DNA of 64,000 bases, taken from contig NC_091300.1 of the NCBI RefSeq assembly GCF_038502225.1, forward strand, positions 42,905,532 through 42,969,531, read 5' to 3'. The notes under the pieces are model-generated. The model made no database searches. It was not told where the DNA came from and worked only from the letters and a program-made list of their open reading frames with translations. Shown here piece by piece: positions 1 to 11,197 of this stretch (positions are counted from its first letter, which is position 1; the number at the start of each line of letters is the position of its first letter). A program made the translations under genes and the position numbers. This DNA is from Cherax quadricarinatus. Its lineage: Eukaryota > Arthropoda > Malacostraca > Decapoda > Parastacidae.

Positions 1-576
1 GTGGTGGTGGTAGTAGTAGTAGTGGTGGTGGCGGTAGTAGTAGTAGTAGTAGTAGTGTTGGTAGTAGTAATGGTGGTGGTAGTAGTGGTGGTGGTAGTAG
101 TAATGGTGGTGGTAGTAGTGGTGGTGGTAGTAGTAATGGTGGTGGTAGTAGTGGTGGTGGTAGTAGTTGTGATGGTGGTGGTAGTAGTGGTAGTAGTAGT
201 AGTAGTGGTAGTTGTAGTATTGGTGGTGGTTGTAGTAGTGGTGGTGGTAGTAGTGGTGGTGGTGGTAGTAGTGGTGGTGGTGGTAGTAGTGGTGGTGGTG
301 GTGGTGGTGGTGGTAGTAGTGGTGGTAGTAGTAGTGGTGGTGGTGGTAGTAGTGGTGGTGGTGGTGGTGGTGGTAGTAGTGGTGGTGGTGGTAGTAGTGG
401 TGGTGGTGGTGGTAGTAGTGGTGGTGGTGGTGGTAGTAGTGGTGGCGGTGGTAGTAGTGGTGGTGGTGGTAGTGGTGGTGGTGATGGTAGTAGTGGTGGT
501 GGTGGTAGTAGTGGTGGTGGTGGTGGTAGTAGTGGTGGTGGTGGTAGTAGTGGTGGTGGTGGTAGTAATGGTAGTG

Positions 577-616
<40 letters not shown>

Positions 617-617
617 C
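1..617 (+). repeat. GTG/GTA trinucleotide tract
   Basis: The stretch is almost entirely the triplets GTG (TGG) and GTA (TAG) in irregular runs, with rare GTT, GCG and ATG triplets. The plus strand has almost no C, so the tract is strongly strand-asymmetric. It begins before the window. One frame reads as a long poly-valine chain, which is a consequence of triplet composition and not a gene. Confidence 0.95.
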
Positions 618-716
618 AGCAGCAGTAGTAGCAGTTGTAGTAGTAGCAATAATATTAGTACTACTACTACCACTAATAATAATAATAATAATAACAATAA
701 TAATAATAATAAAATA
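618..716 (+). repeat. AGC/TAG then AAT trinucleotide tract
   Basis: The GTG/GTA tract grades into AGC and TAG triplets and then into AAT triplets, so the repeat motif drifts step by step along one array. The AAT part directly precedes a GCGCTAAAC motif, a pairing I recall from short decapod repeats. Confidence 0.85.
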
Positions 717-900
717 ATAATAATACAAGTTACGCGCTAAACACGAAGGGGTTAAAGGGCACCGTCTTGTATAGAAAATCTATTGGTAGTCACTTGATCA
801 TGTAAAGATGGAGTTACGACACCTGTGTGTTCAAACATCATGTATCAGATAACTTGTTAGAACAGAATGGTAAGTTCTGTCAGAGACTGTCAAACCCGAA
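717..900. other. Non-repetitive spacer with a GCGCTAAAC motif
   Basis: This short spacer joins the trinucleotide tract to the 51-bp array. It contains GCGCTAAAC with a following GGGG run at about 733-750. Related motifs occur near 43069 and, more degenerately, near 48505, so it is probably the edge of a short dispersed repeat. I see no gene. Confidence 0.6.
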
Positions 901-1137
901 TATGTGATGACAGACGACTGTCACACTGGACCCCTCACATCATCCCCTCAATATGTGATGACAGACGACTGTCACACTGGACCCCTCACATCATCCCCTC
1001 AATATGTGATGACAGACGACTGTCACACTAGACCCCTCACATCATCCCCTCAATATGTGATGACAGACGACTGTCACACTGGACCCCTCACATCATCCCC
1101 TCAATATGTGATGACAGACGACTGTCACACTAGACCC
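901..1137 (+). repeat. 51-bp minisatellite, left part
   Basis: About 4.6 near-identical copies of a 51-bp unit that contains GTGATGACAG, ACGACTGTCACAC and CCCCTCACATCATCCCC. The main variant is ACTGGACCC versus ACTAGACCC. Each unit contains the inverted repeat TGACAG-ACGA-CTGTCA, extended by GTG/CAC, so single strands could fold. Because 51 is divisible by three, a frame stays open (MTDDCHTGPLTSSPQYV repeated); I treat this as non-coding. A SINE interrupts the array at 1138. Confidence 0.95.
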
Positions 1138-1430
1138 GTGGCCCGGTGGTCTGGTGGCTAAAGCTCCCGCTTCACACACGGAGGGCCCGGGTTCGATTCC
1201 CGGCGGGTGGAAACAGTTGACACGTTTCCTTACACCTGTTGTCCTGTTCACCTAGCAGCAAATAGGTACCTGGGTGTTAGTCGACTGGTGTGGGTCGCAT
1301 CCTGGGGGACAAGATTAAGGACCCCAATGGAAATAAGTTAGACAGTCCTCGATGATGCACTGACTTTCTTGGGTTATCCTGGGTAGCTAACCCTCCGGGG
1401 TTAAAAATCCGAACGAAATCTTATCTTCTT
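1138..1430 (+). mobile_element. tRNA-derived SINE inserted in the 51-bp array
   Basis: The 5' head resembles a tRNA: an A-box-like stretch at about 1152-1163 (TGGTGGCTAAAG) and a B box at 1190-1200 (GGTTCGATTCC), which together would be an internal RNA polymerase III promoter. The body continues to a tail ending ATCTTATCTTCTT. The insertion splits one 51-bp unit: the array stops at TAGACCC and resumes at ACCCCTC, so ACCC (1134-1137 and 1431-1434) is a possible 4-bp target duplication. The body resembles SINEs I recall from decapod genomes. It is not a functional tRNA gene, because the sequence runs on with no acceptor-stem closure that I can find. Confidence 0.85.
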
Positions 1431-1848
1431 ACCCCTCACATCATCCCCTCAATATGTGATGACAGACGACTGTCACACTGGACCCCTCACATCATCCCCT
1501 CAATATGTGATGACAGACGACTGTCACACTGGACCCCTCACATCATCCCCTCAATATGTGATGACAGACGACTGTCACACTAGACCCCTCACATCATCCC
1601 CTCAATATGTGATGACAGACGACTGTCACACTAGACCCCTCACATCATCCCCTCAATATGTGATGACAGACGACTGTCACACTGGACCCCTCACATCATC
1701 CCCTCAATATGTGATGACAGACGACTGTCACACTGGACCCCTCACATCATCCCCTCAATATGTGATGACAGACGACTGTCACACTGGACCCCTCACATCA
1801 TCCCCTCAATATGTGATGACAGACGACTGTCACACTAGACCCCTCACC
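1431..1848 (+). repeat. 51-bp minisatellite, right part
   Basis: About eight further copies of the 51-bp unit, continuing the array in register after the SINE. The GGACCC and TAGACCC variants are both present, so the array was already heterogeneous before the insertion. It ends in a partial unit at CCCCTCACCTCACAC. Confidence 0.95.
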
Positions 1849-2058
1849 TCACACAAAGATGAGGTCGCAGCCTCCCTGTGGATTCTGGAATGAAAAATAT
1901 GATAATGTGCGGGGTAGTGGAATTGACCTTTAATTCATCTGTCTTATACGATTAGTATTGTGTGGGGGGCATGAGAGAGAGAGGTGAGAGAGAGGGAGAG
2001 GGAACAGAGATGAAGCAGAGAGGGAGAACCAGCGAGAGAAAATACTTGCTCCTGGCGT
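1849..2058. other. Spacer with a GA-rich tract
   Basis: A short non-tandem spacer. A GAGAGA/GGGAGAG tract lies at about 1973-2040, immediately before the 24-bp array. I see no gene or RNA in it. Confidence 0.6.
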
Positions 2059-3788
2059 AGTGTGTCAAGGTTCTCCTGGTGTGGTGTGTCAGGGTTCTCC
2101 TGATGTGGCGTGTCAAGGTTCTCCTGGTGTGGTGTCAAGGTTCTCCTGGTGTGGTGTGTCAGGGTTCTCCTGGTGTGGTGTCAAGGTTCTTCTGGTGTGG
2201 TGTGTCAAGGTTCTCTTGATGTGGTGTGTCAAGGTTCTCCTGGTGTGGTGTGTCAAGGTTCTCCTGGTGTGGTGTCAAGGTTCTTCTGGTGTGGTGTGTC
2301 AAGGTTCTCTTGATGTGGTGTGTCAAGGTTCTCCTGGTGTGGTGTGTCAAGGTTCTCCTGGTGTGGTGTCAAGGTTCTTCTGGTGTGGTGTGTCAAGGTT
2401 CTCTTGATGTGGTGTGTCAAGGTTCTCCTGGTGTGGTGTGTCAAGGTTCTCCTGGTGTGGTGTGTCAAGGTTCTCCTGGTGTGGTGTGTCAAGGTTCTCC
2501 TGGTGTGGTGTGTCAAGGTTCTCCTGGTGTGGTGTGTCAAGGTTCTCCTGGTGTGGTGTGTCAAGGTTCTCCTGGTGTGGTGTGTCAAGGTTCTCCTGGT
2601 GTGGTGTGTCAAGGTTCTCCTGGTGTGGTGTGTCAAGGTTCTCCTGGTGTGGTGTGTCAAGGTTCTCCTGGTGTGGTGTGTCAAGGTTCTCCTGGTGTGG
2701 TGTGTCAAGGTTCTCCTGGTGTGGTGTGTCAAGGTTCTCCTGGTGTGGTGTGTCAAGGTTCTCCTGGTGTGGTGTGTCAAGGTTTCCCTGGTGTGGTGTG
2801 TCAAGGTTCTCCTGGTGTGGTGTGTCAAGGTTTCCCTGGTGTGGTGTGTCAAGGTTCTCCTGGTGTGGTGTGTCAAGGTTCTCCTGGTGTGGTGTGTCAA
2901 GGTTCTCCTGGTGTGGTGTGTCAAGGTTCTCCTGGTGTGGTGTGTCAAGGTTCTCCTGGTGTGGTGTGTCAAGGTTCTCCTGGTGTGGTGTGTCAAGGTT
3001 TCCCTGGTGTGGTGTGTCAAGGTTCTCCTGGTGTGGTGTGTCAAGGTTCTCCTGGTGTGGTGTGTCAAGGTTCTCCTGGTGTGGTGTGTCAAGGTTCTCC
3101 TGGTGTGGTGTGTCAAGGTTCTCCTGGTGTGGTGTGTCAAGGTTTCCCTGGTGTGGTGTGTCAAGGTTCTCCTGATGTGGTGTGTCAAGGTTCTCCTGAT
3201 GTGGTGTGTCAAGGTTCTCCTGGTGTGGTGTGTCAAGATTCTCCTGGTGTGGTGTGTCAAGGTTCTCCTGATGTGGTGTGTCAAGGTTTCCCTGGTGTGG
3301 TGTGTCAAGATTCTCCTGGTGTGGTGTGTCAAGGTTCTCATGATGTGGTGTGTCAAGGTTCTCATGATGTGGTGTGTCAAGGTTCGCCTTATGTGGTGTG
3401 TCAAGGTTTCCCTGGTGTGGTGTGTCAAGGTTCTCCTGATGTGGTGTGTCAAGGTTCTCCTGATGTGGTGTGTCAAGGTTCTCCTGATGTGGTGTGTCAA
3501 GGTTTCCCTGGTGTGGTGTGTCAAGGTTCTCCTGATGTGGTGTGTCAAGGTTTCCCTGGTGTGGTGTGTCAAGGTTCTCCTGATGTGGTGTGTCAAGGTT
3601 CTCCTGGTGTGGTGTGTCAAGGTTTCCCTGGTGTCGTGTGTCAAGGTTTCCCTGGTGTCGTGTGTCAAGGTTCTTCTGATGTGGTGTGTCAAGGTTCTCC
3701 TGATGTGGTGTGTCAAGGTTCTCCTGATGTGGTGTGTCAAGGTTATCCTGATGTGGTGTGTCAAGGTTATCCTGATGTGGTGTGTCAA
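2059..3788 (+). repeat. 24-bp minisatellite (TGTCAAGGTTCTCC core)
   Basis: About 70 copies of a 24-bp unit made of TGTCAAGGTTCTCC followed by TGGTGTGGTG. The left 350 bp mix full units with 19-bp units that lack five bases, and a composite of such units recurs three times. The centre is nearly homogeneous. The right third is enriched in TCCTGATG, TTTCCCTGG and TCATGATG variants. Since 24 is a multiple of three and the unit has no stop in any frame, long frames (GSPGVVCQ, SRFSWCGV, KVLLVWCV) run on both strands; these are artefacts. Confidence 0.97.
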
Positions 3789-4636
3789 GGAAGTGGGGAG
3801 AGGGAAGTAGGGAGAGGGAAGTAGGGAGAGGAAAGTGGAGAGAGGGAACTGGGGAAAGGAAAGTGGAGAGAGGGAAGTGGAGAGAGGGAAGTGGGGAGAG
3901 GGAAGTGGGGAGAGGGAAGTGGGGAGAGGGAAGTGGGGAGAGGGAAGTGGGGAGAGGGAAGTGGGGAGAGGGAAGTGGGGAGAGGGAAGTGGGGAGAGGG
4001 AAGTGGGGAGAGGGAAGTGGGGAGAGGGAAGTGGGGAGAGGGAAGTGGGGAGAGGGAAGTGGGGAGAGGGAAGTGGGGTGAGGGAAGTGGGGAGAGGGAA
4101 GTAGGGAGAGGGAAGTAGGGAGAGGGAAGTGGGGTGAGGGAAGTGGAGAGAGGGAAGTGGGGAGAGGGAAGTGGGGAGAGGGAACTGGGAGAGGGATATG
4201 AGGAGAGGGATGTGAGGAGAGGGATGTAGGGAGAGGGATGTGGGAGAGGGATGTGCGGAGAGAGAAGTGGGGAGAGGGAAGTGGGGAGAGGGAAGTGGGA
4301 AAGGGAGGTGGGGAGAGGGATGTGGGGAGAGGGATGTGAGGAGAGGGATGTGGGAGAGGGAAGTGGGGAGAGGGAAGTGGGGAGAGGGAAATGGGGAGAG
4401 GGAAGTGGGAGAGGGAAGTGGGGAGAGGGAAGTGGGAGAAGGATGTGGGGAGAGGGAAGTGGGGAGAGGGAAGTGGGGAGAGGGAAGTGGGAGAAGGAAG
4501 TGGGAGAGGGAAGTGGGGAGAGGGAAGTGGGGAGAGGGAAGTGGGGAGAGGGAAGTGGGGAGAGGGAAGTGGGGAGAGGGAAGTAGGGAGAGGGAAGTAG
4601 GGAGAGGGAAGTGGGAGAAGGAAGTGGGGAGGAAGA
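3789..4636 (+). repeat. 14-bp purine-rich minisatellite
   Basis: About 60 copies of a 14-bp unit, AGTGGGGAGAGGGA. The plus strand is almost pure purine, with one T per unit. Variants include TAGGGAGAGGGA, TGAGGAGAGGGA and units that lose one G. It abuts the 24-bp array with no spacer (TGTCAAGG then AAGTGGGG). It ends in GAGGAAGAAGGATAAAG before a short spacer at 4637-4695. Confidence 0.97.
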
Positions 4637-4695
4637 AGGATAAAGCAAACACAAAGCTGACACCTCTCGTAAATCCCCGTCAAAGCTTAGAGCTG

Positions 4696-7600
4696 GCTGG
4701 AGGGTAACTGACAGTGGGAGGGGGGTAACTGACAGTGGGAGGGGGGTAACTGACAGTGGGAGGGGGGGTAACTGACAGTGGGAGGGGGGTAACTGACAGT
4801 GGGAGGGGGGTAACTGACAGTGGGAAGGGGGTAACTGACAGTGGGAGGGGGTAACTGACAGTGGGAGGGGGGTAACTGACAGTGGGAGGAGGGTAACTGA
4901 CAGTGGGAGGGGGGTAACTGACAGTGGGAGGGGGGTAACTGACAGTGGGAGGGGGGTAACTGACAGTGGGAGGGGGGTAACTGACAGTGGGAGGGGGTAA
5001 CTGACAGTGGGAGGGGGGGTAACTGTCAGTGGGAGGGGGGTAACTGACAGTGGGAGGGGGGTAACTGACAGTGGGAGGGGGGTAACTGTCAGTGGGAGGG
5101 GGGTAACTGACAGTGGGAGGGGGGTAACTGACAGTGGGAGGGGGGTAACTGACAGTGGGAGGGGGGTAACTGACAGTGGGAGGGGGTAACTGACAGTGGG
5201 AGGGGGGTAACTGACAGTGGGAGGGGGGTAACTGACAGTGGGAGGGGGGTAACTGACAGTGGGAGGGGGGTAACTGTCAGTGGGAGGGGGGTAACTGTCA
5301 GTGGGAGGGGGGTAACTGACAGTGGGAGGGGGGTAACTGACAGTGGGAGGGGGGTAACTGACAGTGGGAGGGGGGTAACTGACAGTGGGAGGGGGGTAAC
5401 TGACAGTGGGAGGGGGGTAACTGACAGTGGGAGGGGGGTAACTGACGGTGGGAGGGGGGTAACTGACGGTGGGAGGGGGGTAACTGACGGTGGGAGGGGG
5501 GTAACTGACAGTGGGAGGGGGGTAACTGACAGTGGGGGGGGGTAACTAACAGTGGGAGGGGGTAACTGACAGTGGGAGGGGGGTAACTGACAGTGGGAGG
5601 GGGGTAACTGACAGTGGGAGGGGGGTAACTGACAGTGGGAGGGGGGTAACTGACAGTGGGAGGGGGTAACTGACAGTGGGAGGGGGGTAACTGACAGTGG
5701 GAGGGGGGTAACTGACAGTGGGAGGGGGGTAACTGACAGTGGGAGGGGGGTAACTGACAGTGGGAGGGGGGTAACTGACAGTGGGAGGGGGGTAACTGAC
5801 AGTGGGAGGGGGGTAACTGACAGTGGGAGGGGGGTAACTGACAGTGGGAGGGGGGTAACTGACAGTGGGAGGGGGGTAACTGACAGTGGGAGGGGGGTAA
5901 CTGACAGTGGGAGGGGGGTAACTGACAGTGGGAGGGGGGTAACTGACAGTGGGAGGGGGGTAACTGACAGTGGGAGGGGGGGTAACTGACAGTGGGAGGG
6001 GGGTAACTGACAGTGGGAGGGGGGTAACTGACAGTGGGAGGGGGGTAACTGACAGTGGGAGGGGGGTAACTGACAGTGGGAGGGGGGTAACTGACAGTGG
6101 GAGGGGGGTAACTGACAGTGGGAGGGGGGTAACTGACAGTGGGAGGGGGGACAGTGGGAGGGGGTAACTGACAGTGGGAGGGGGGTAACTGACAGTGGGA
6201 GGGGGGGTAACTGACAGTGGGAGGGGGGTAACTGACAGTGGGAGGGGGTACCTGACAGTGGGAGGGGGGTAACTGACAGTGGGAGGGGGGACAGTGGGAA
6301 CTGACAGTGGGAGGGGGTAACTGACAGTGGGAGGGGGGTAACTGACAGTGGGAGGGGGGTAACTGACAGTGGGAGGGGGGTAACTGACAGTGGGAGGGGG
6401 GTAACTGACAGTGGGAGGGGGGTAACTGACAGTGGGAGGGGGGGTAACTGACAGTGGGAGGGGGGTAACTGACAGTGGGAGGGGGTAACTGACAGTGGGA
6501 GGGGGGGTAACTGACAGTGGGAGGGGGGTAACTGACAGTGGGAGGGGGTAACTGACAGTGGGAGGGGGGGTAACTGACAGTGGGAGGGGGGTAACTGACA
6601 GTGGGAGGGGGGTAACTGACAGTGGGAGGGGGGTAACTGACAGTGGGAGGGGGGTAACTGACAGTGGGAGGGGGGTAACTGACAGTGGGAGGGGGGTAAC
6701 TGACAGTGGGAGGGGGGTAACTGACAGTGGGAGGGGGGTAACTGACAGTGGGAGGGGGGTAACTGACAGTGGGAGGGGGGTAACTGACAGTGGGAGGGGG
6801 GTAACTGACAGTGGGAGGGGGGTAACTGACAGTGGGAGGGGGGTAACTGACAGTGGGAGGGGGGTAACTGACAGTGGGAGGGGGGTAACTGACAGTGGGA
6901 GGGGGGTAACTGACAGTGGGAGGGGGGTAACTGACAGTGGGAGGGGGGTAACTGACAGTGGGAGGGGGGTAACTGACAGTGGGAGGGGGGTAACTGACAG
7001 TGGGAGGGGGGTAACTGACAGTGGGAGGGGGGTAACTGACAGTGGGAGGGGGGGTAACTGACAGTGGGAGACAGGGGAGGGGGGTAACTGACAGTGGGAG
7101 GGGGGTAAGTAACTGACAGTGGGAGGGGGGGACAGTAACTGACAGACTGACAGTGGGAGGGGGGTAACTGACAGTGGGAGGGGGGGTAACTGACAGTGGG
7201 AGGGGGGTAACTGACAGTGGGAGGGGGGTAACTGACAGGGTAACTGACAGTGGGAGGGGGGTAACTGACAGTGGGAGGGGGGTAACTGACAGTGGGAGGG
7301 GGGTAACTGACAGTGGGAGGGGGGGTAACTGACAGTGGGAGGGGGGGTAACTGACAGTGGGAGGGGGGTAACTGACAGTGGGAGGGGGTAACTGACAGTG
7401 GGAGGGGGGTAACTGACAGTGGGAGGGGGGGGTAACTGACAGTGGGAGGGGGGTAACTGACAGTGGGAGGGGGGTAACTGACAGTGGGAGGGGGGTAACT
7501 GACAGTGGGAGGGGGGGTAACTGACAGTGGGAGGGGGGTAACTGACAGTGGGAGGGGGGTAACTGACAGTGGGAGGGGGGTAAGTGACAGTGGGAGGGGG

Positions 7601-8923
7601 GTAACTGACAGTGGGAGGGGGGTAACTGACAGTGGGAGGGGGGTAACTGACAGTGGGAGGGGGGTAACTGACAGTGGGAGGGGGGTAACTGACAGTGGGA
7701 GGGGGGTAACTGACAGTGGGAGGGGGGTAACTGACAGTGGGAGGGGGGTAACTGACAGTGGGAGGGGGGTAACTGACAGTGGGAGGGGGGTAACTGACAG
7801 TGGGAGGGGGGTAACTGACAGTGGGAGGGGGGTAACTGACAGTGGGAGGGGGGTAACTGACAGTGGGAGGGGGGTAACTGACAGTGGGAGGGGGGTAACT
7901 GACAGTGGGAGGGGGGTAACTGACAGTGGGAGGGGGGTAACTGACAGTGGGAGGGGGGTAACTGACAGTGGGAGGGGGGTAACTGACAGTGGGAGGGGGT
8001 AACTGACAGTGGGAGGGGGGTAACTGACAGTGGGAGGGGGGTAACTGACAGTGGGAGGGGGGTAACTGACAGTGGGATGGGGGTAACTGTCAGTGGGAGG
8101 GGGGTAACTGTCAGTGGGAGGGGGGTAACTGACAGTGGGAGGGGGGTAACTGACAGTGGGAGGGGGGTAACTGACAGTGGGAGGGGGGTAACTGACAGTG
8201 GGAGGGGGTAACTGACAGTGGGAGGGGGGTAACTGACAGTGGGAGGGGGGTAACTGACAGTGGGAGGGGGGTAACTGACGGTGGGAGGGGGGTAACTGAC
8301 AGTGGGAGGGGGGTAACTGACAGTGGGAGGGGGGTAACTGACAGTGGGAGGGGGGTAACTGACAGTGGGAGGGGGGTAACTGACAGTGGGAGGGGGTAAC
8401 TGACAGTGGGAGAGGGGTAACTGACAGTGGGAGAGGGGTAACTGACAGTGGGAGGGGGTAACTGACAGTGGGAGGGGGTAACTGACAGTGGGAGGGGGGT
8501 AACTGACAGTGGGAGGGGGGTAACTGACAGTGGGAGGGGGGTAACTGACAGTGGGAGGGGGGTAACTGACAGTGGGAGGGGGGTAACTGACAGTGGGAGG
8601 GGGTAACTGACAGTGGGAGGGGGGTAACTGACAGTGGGAGGGGGGTAACTGACAGTGGGAGGGGGTAACTGACAGTGGGAGGGGGGTAACTGACAGTGGG
8701 AGGGGGGTAACTGACAGTGGGAGGGGGGTAACTGACAGTGGGAGGGGGGTAACTGACAGTGGGAGGGGGTAACTGACAGTGGGTGGGGGGTAACTGACAG
8801 TGGGAGGGGGGTAACTGACAGTGGGAGGGGGGTAACTGACAGTGGGAGGGGGGTAACTGACAGTGGGAGGGGGGTAACTGACAGTGGGAGGGGGTAACTG
8901 ACAGTGGGAGGGGGTAACTGACA
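4696..8923 (+). repeat. 21-bp G-rich minisatellite, about 200 copies
   Basis: Head-to-tail copies of a 21-bp unit, TAACTGACAGTGGGAGGGGG plus one G. The terminal G run varies from five to eight, giving 20- to 23-bp units. Minor variants include TAACTGTCAG and TAACTGACGG. A disturbed stretch at about 6145-6300 and 7060-7250 contains truncated and fused units. Every unit offers GGG and GGGGGG runs, so neighbouring units could form intramolecular G-quadruplexes. The minus strand reads as proline/threonine-rich chains longer than 1,300 residues, which I regard as a composition artefact. Confidence 0.97.
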
Positions 8924-9257
8924 GTGGGGGTAACAATGGGATAAATGGGGATGGGAGTAACAGTGGGGGTAACAATGGGGATGGGAGTAACAGTGGGGGT
9001 AACAATGGGATAAATGGGGATGGGAGTAACAGTGGGGGTAACAATGGGGATGGGAGTAACAGTGGGGGTAACAATGGGGATGGGAGTAACAGTGGGGGTA
9101 ACAATGGGGATGGGAGTAACAGTGGGGGTAACAATGGGGATGGGAGTAACAGTGGGGGTACCAATGGGGATGGGAGTAACAGTGGGGGTAACAATGGGGA
9201 TGGGAGTAACAGTGGGGGTAACAATGGGGATGGGAGTAACAGTGGGGGTAACAATGG
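8924..9257 (+). repeat. 30-bp minisatellite
   Basis: About eleven copies of a 30-bp unit containing GGGGATGGGAGTAAC, AGTGGGGG and TAACAATG; two early copies carry an insertion of GGGATAAAT. The unit shares TAAC and CAGTGGG with the 21-bp unit on its left and could have arisen from it. Confidence 0.95.
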
Positions 9258-9768
9258 TGGGGTTAACTGGATTTGGAGGAGTAAATGACAGTGGAAGAGG
9301 AAACACTGGGAGTGGAAGAGAGACTAAGTGGAAATTGGAGTAACTGGCAGTGAGACAGAGATTAACTGGGTGTGGGGTGGGAGTAACTGGGTGTGGGGTG
9401 GGAGTAACTGAGTGTGTGCTGGGAGTAACTGGGTGTGGGGGCGGGATAAATGGGTGTGAGGGAAGAATAATTGGGTGCGGGATAAACCGGTGTGAAGATG
9501 GGATAACTGGGTGTGGGGACAGGATAATTGGGTACGGAGACAGGATAACTGGGTGTATGGGCGGGATAACTGGGAGTGCGGGACGGGATGCGTGGGTGTG
9601 GGGGTGAGAGTAACTGGGCGTGGGATGAGAGTAATTGGGTGTGGGGGCGGGAGTAACTATGTGTGGGGGAGGGATATCTGGGGATGTGGGGGCGAGGTAA
9701 CTGGGTGTGGAGGTTGGAGTAACTGGGTATTGGGGTGGGAGTAACTAAGTGTGGGGGCGGGATAACTG
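9258..9768 (+). repeat. Degenerate repeat of about 21 bp (GTAACTGGGTGTGGG)
   Basis: An irregular succession of GGGAGTAACTGGGTGTGGGG-like units, with GATAACTGGG and ATAATTGGG variants and units of about 18 to 24 bp. It looks like an old, diverged relative of the 21-bp array, lying between the 30-bp and 28-bp arrays. Confidence 0.85.
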
Positions 9769-11197
9769 ACATTTTCTACCATTATGGAGGAACAGACCAG
9801 TTTCTTCTAACATGGAGGAACGGACCAGTTTCTTCCAACATGGAGGAACGGACCAGTTTCTTCCAACATGGACGAACGGACCAGTTTCTTCCAACATGGA
9901 GTAACGGACCAGTTTCTTCCAACATGGAGGAACGGACCAGTTTCTTCCAACATGGAGGAACGGACCAGTTTCTTCGAACATGGAGGAACGGACCAGTTTC
10001 TTCCAACATGGAGGAACGGACCAGTTTCTTCCAACATGGAGGAACGGACCAGTTTCTTCCAACATGGAGGAACGGACCAGTTTCTTCCAACATGGAGGAA
10101 CGGACCAGTTTCTTCCAACATGGAGGAACGGACCAGTTTCTTCCAACATGGAGGAACGGACCAGTTTCTTCCAACATGGAGGAACGGACCAGTTTCTTCC
10201 AACATGGAGGAACGGACCAGTTTCTTCCAACATGGAGGAACGGACCAGTTTCGTCCAACATGGAGGAACGGACCAGTTTCTTCCAACATCGAGGAACGGA
10301 CCAGTTTCGTCCAACATGGAGGAACGGACCAGTTTCGTCCAACATGGAGGAACGGACCAGTTTCTTCCAACATGGAGGAACGGACCAGTTTCGTCCAACA
10401 TGGAGGAACGGACCAGTTTCTTCCAACATGGAGGAACGGACCAGTTTCGTCCAACATGGAGGAACGGACCAGTTTCGTCCAACATGGAGGAACGGACCAG
10501 TTTCTTCCAACATGGAGGAACAGACCAGTTTCTTCCAACATGGAAGTACAGACCAGTTTCTTCCAACATGGAGGCAAAGACCAGTTTCTTCCAACATGGA
10601 GGAACAGACCGGTTTCTTCCAACATGGAGGAACAGACCGGTTTCTTCAAACATGGAGGCACAAACCAGTTTCTTCCAACATGGAGGCACAGACCAGTTTC
10701 TTCCAACATGGAGGCACAGACCAGTTTCTTCCAACATGGAGGAAGAGACCAGTTTCCACCAACATGGAGGAACAGACCACTTTCTACCATCATGGAGGAA
10801 CAGACCAATTTCTTCCAACATGGAGGAACAGACCAGTTTCTTCCAACATGGAGGAACAGACCAATTTCTTCCAACATGGAAGTACAGACAAGTTTCTTCC
10901 AACATGGAGGCACAGGCCAGTTTCTTCCAACATGGAGGCACAGCCCAGTTTCTTCCAACATGGAGGCACAGCCCAGTTTCTTCCAACATGGAGGCACAGC
11001 CCAGTTTCTTCCAACATGGAGGAACAGACCAATTTCTTCCAACATGGAAGTACAGACAAGTTTCTTCCAACATGGAGACACAGACCAGTTTCTTCCAACA
11101 TGGAGGCACAGGCCAGTTTCTCCCAACATTAAGACACAGACCAGTTTTTTCCAACATGGAGGAACAGACCAGTTTCTTCCAACATGGAGGCACAGCC

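Noticed and set aside
1..717. 238-residue poly-valine reading frame
   Set aside because: It follows from GTG/GTA triplet composition; no natural protein context, start or stop logic.
1150..1212. Functional tRNA gene
   Set aside because: A and B boxes are present but acceptor pairing is absent and the sequence continues into a SINE body.
2226..4683. Long frames on both strands across the 24-bp and 14-bp arrays (500-800 residues, some with collagen-like Gly-Ser-Pro spacing)
   Set aside because: The 24-bp unit has no stop in any frame and is a multiple of three, and three 14-bp units restore frame. Frames are open on both strands at once, and no non-repeat domain is attached.
5089..9306. Proline/threonine-rich minus-strand frames of over 1,300 residues, resembling a mucin or extensin
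   Set aside because: They are translations of the 21-bp unit that shift between three peptide phases wherever the G run changes length, which real coding selection would not tolerate.
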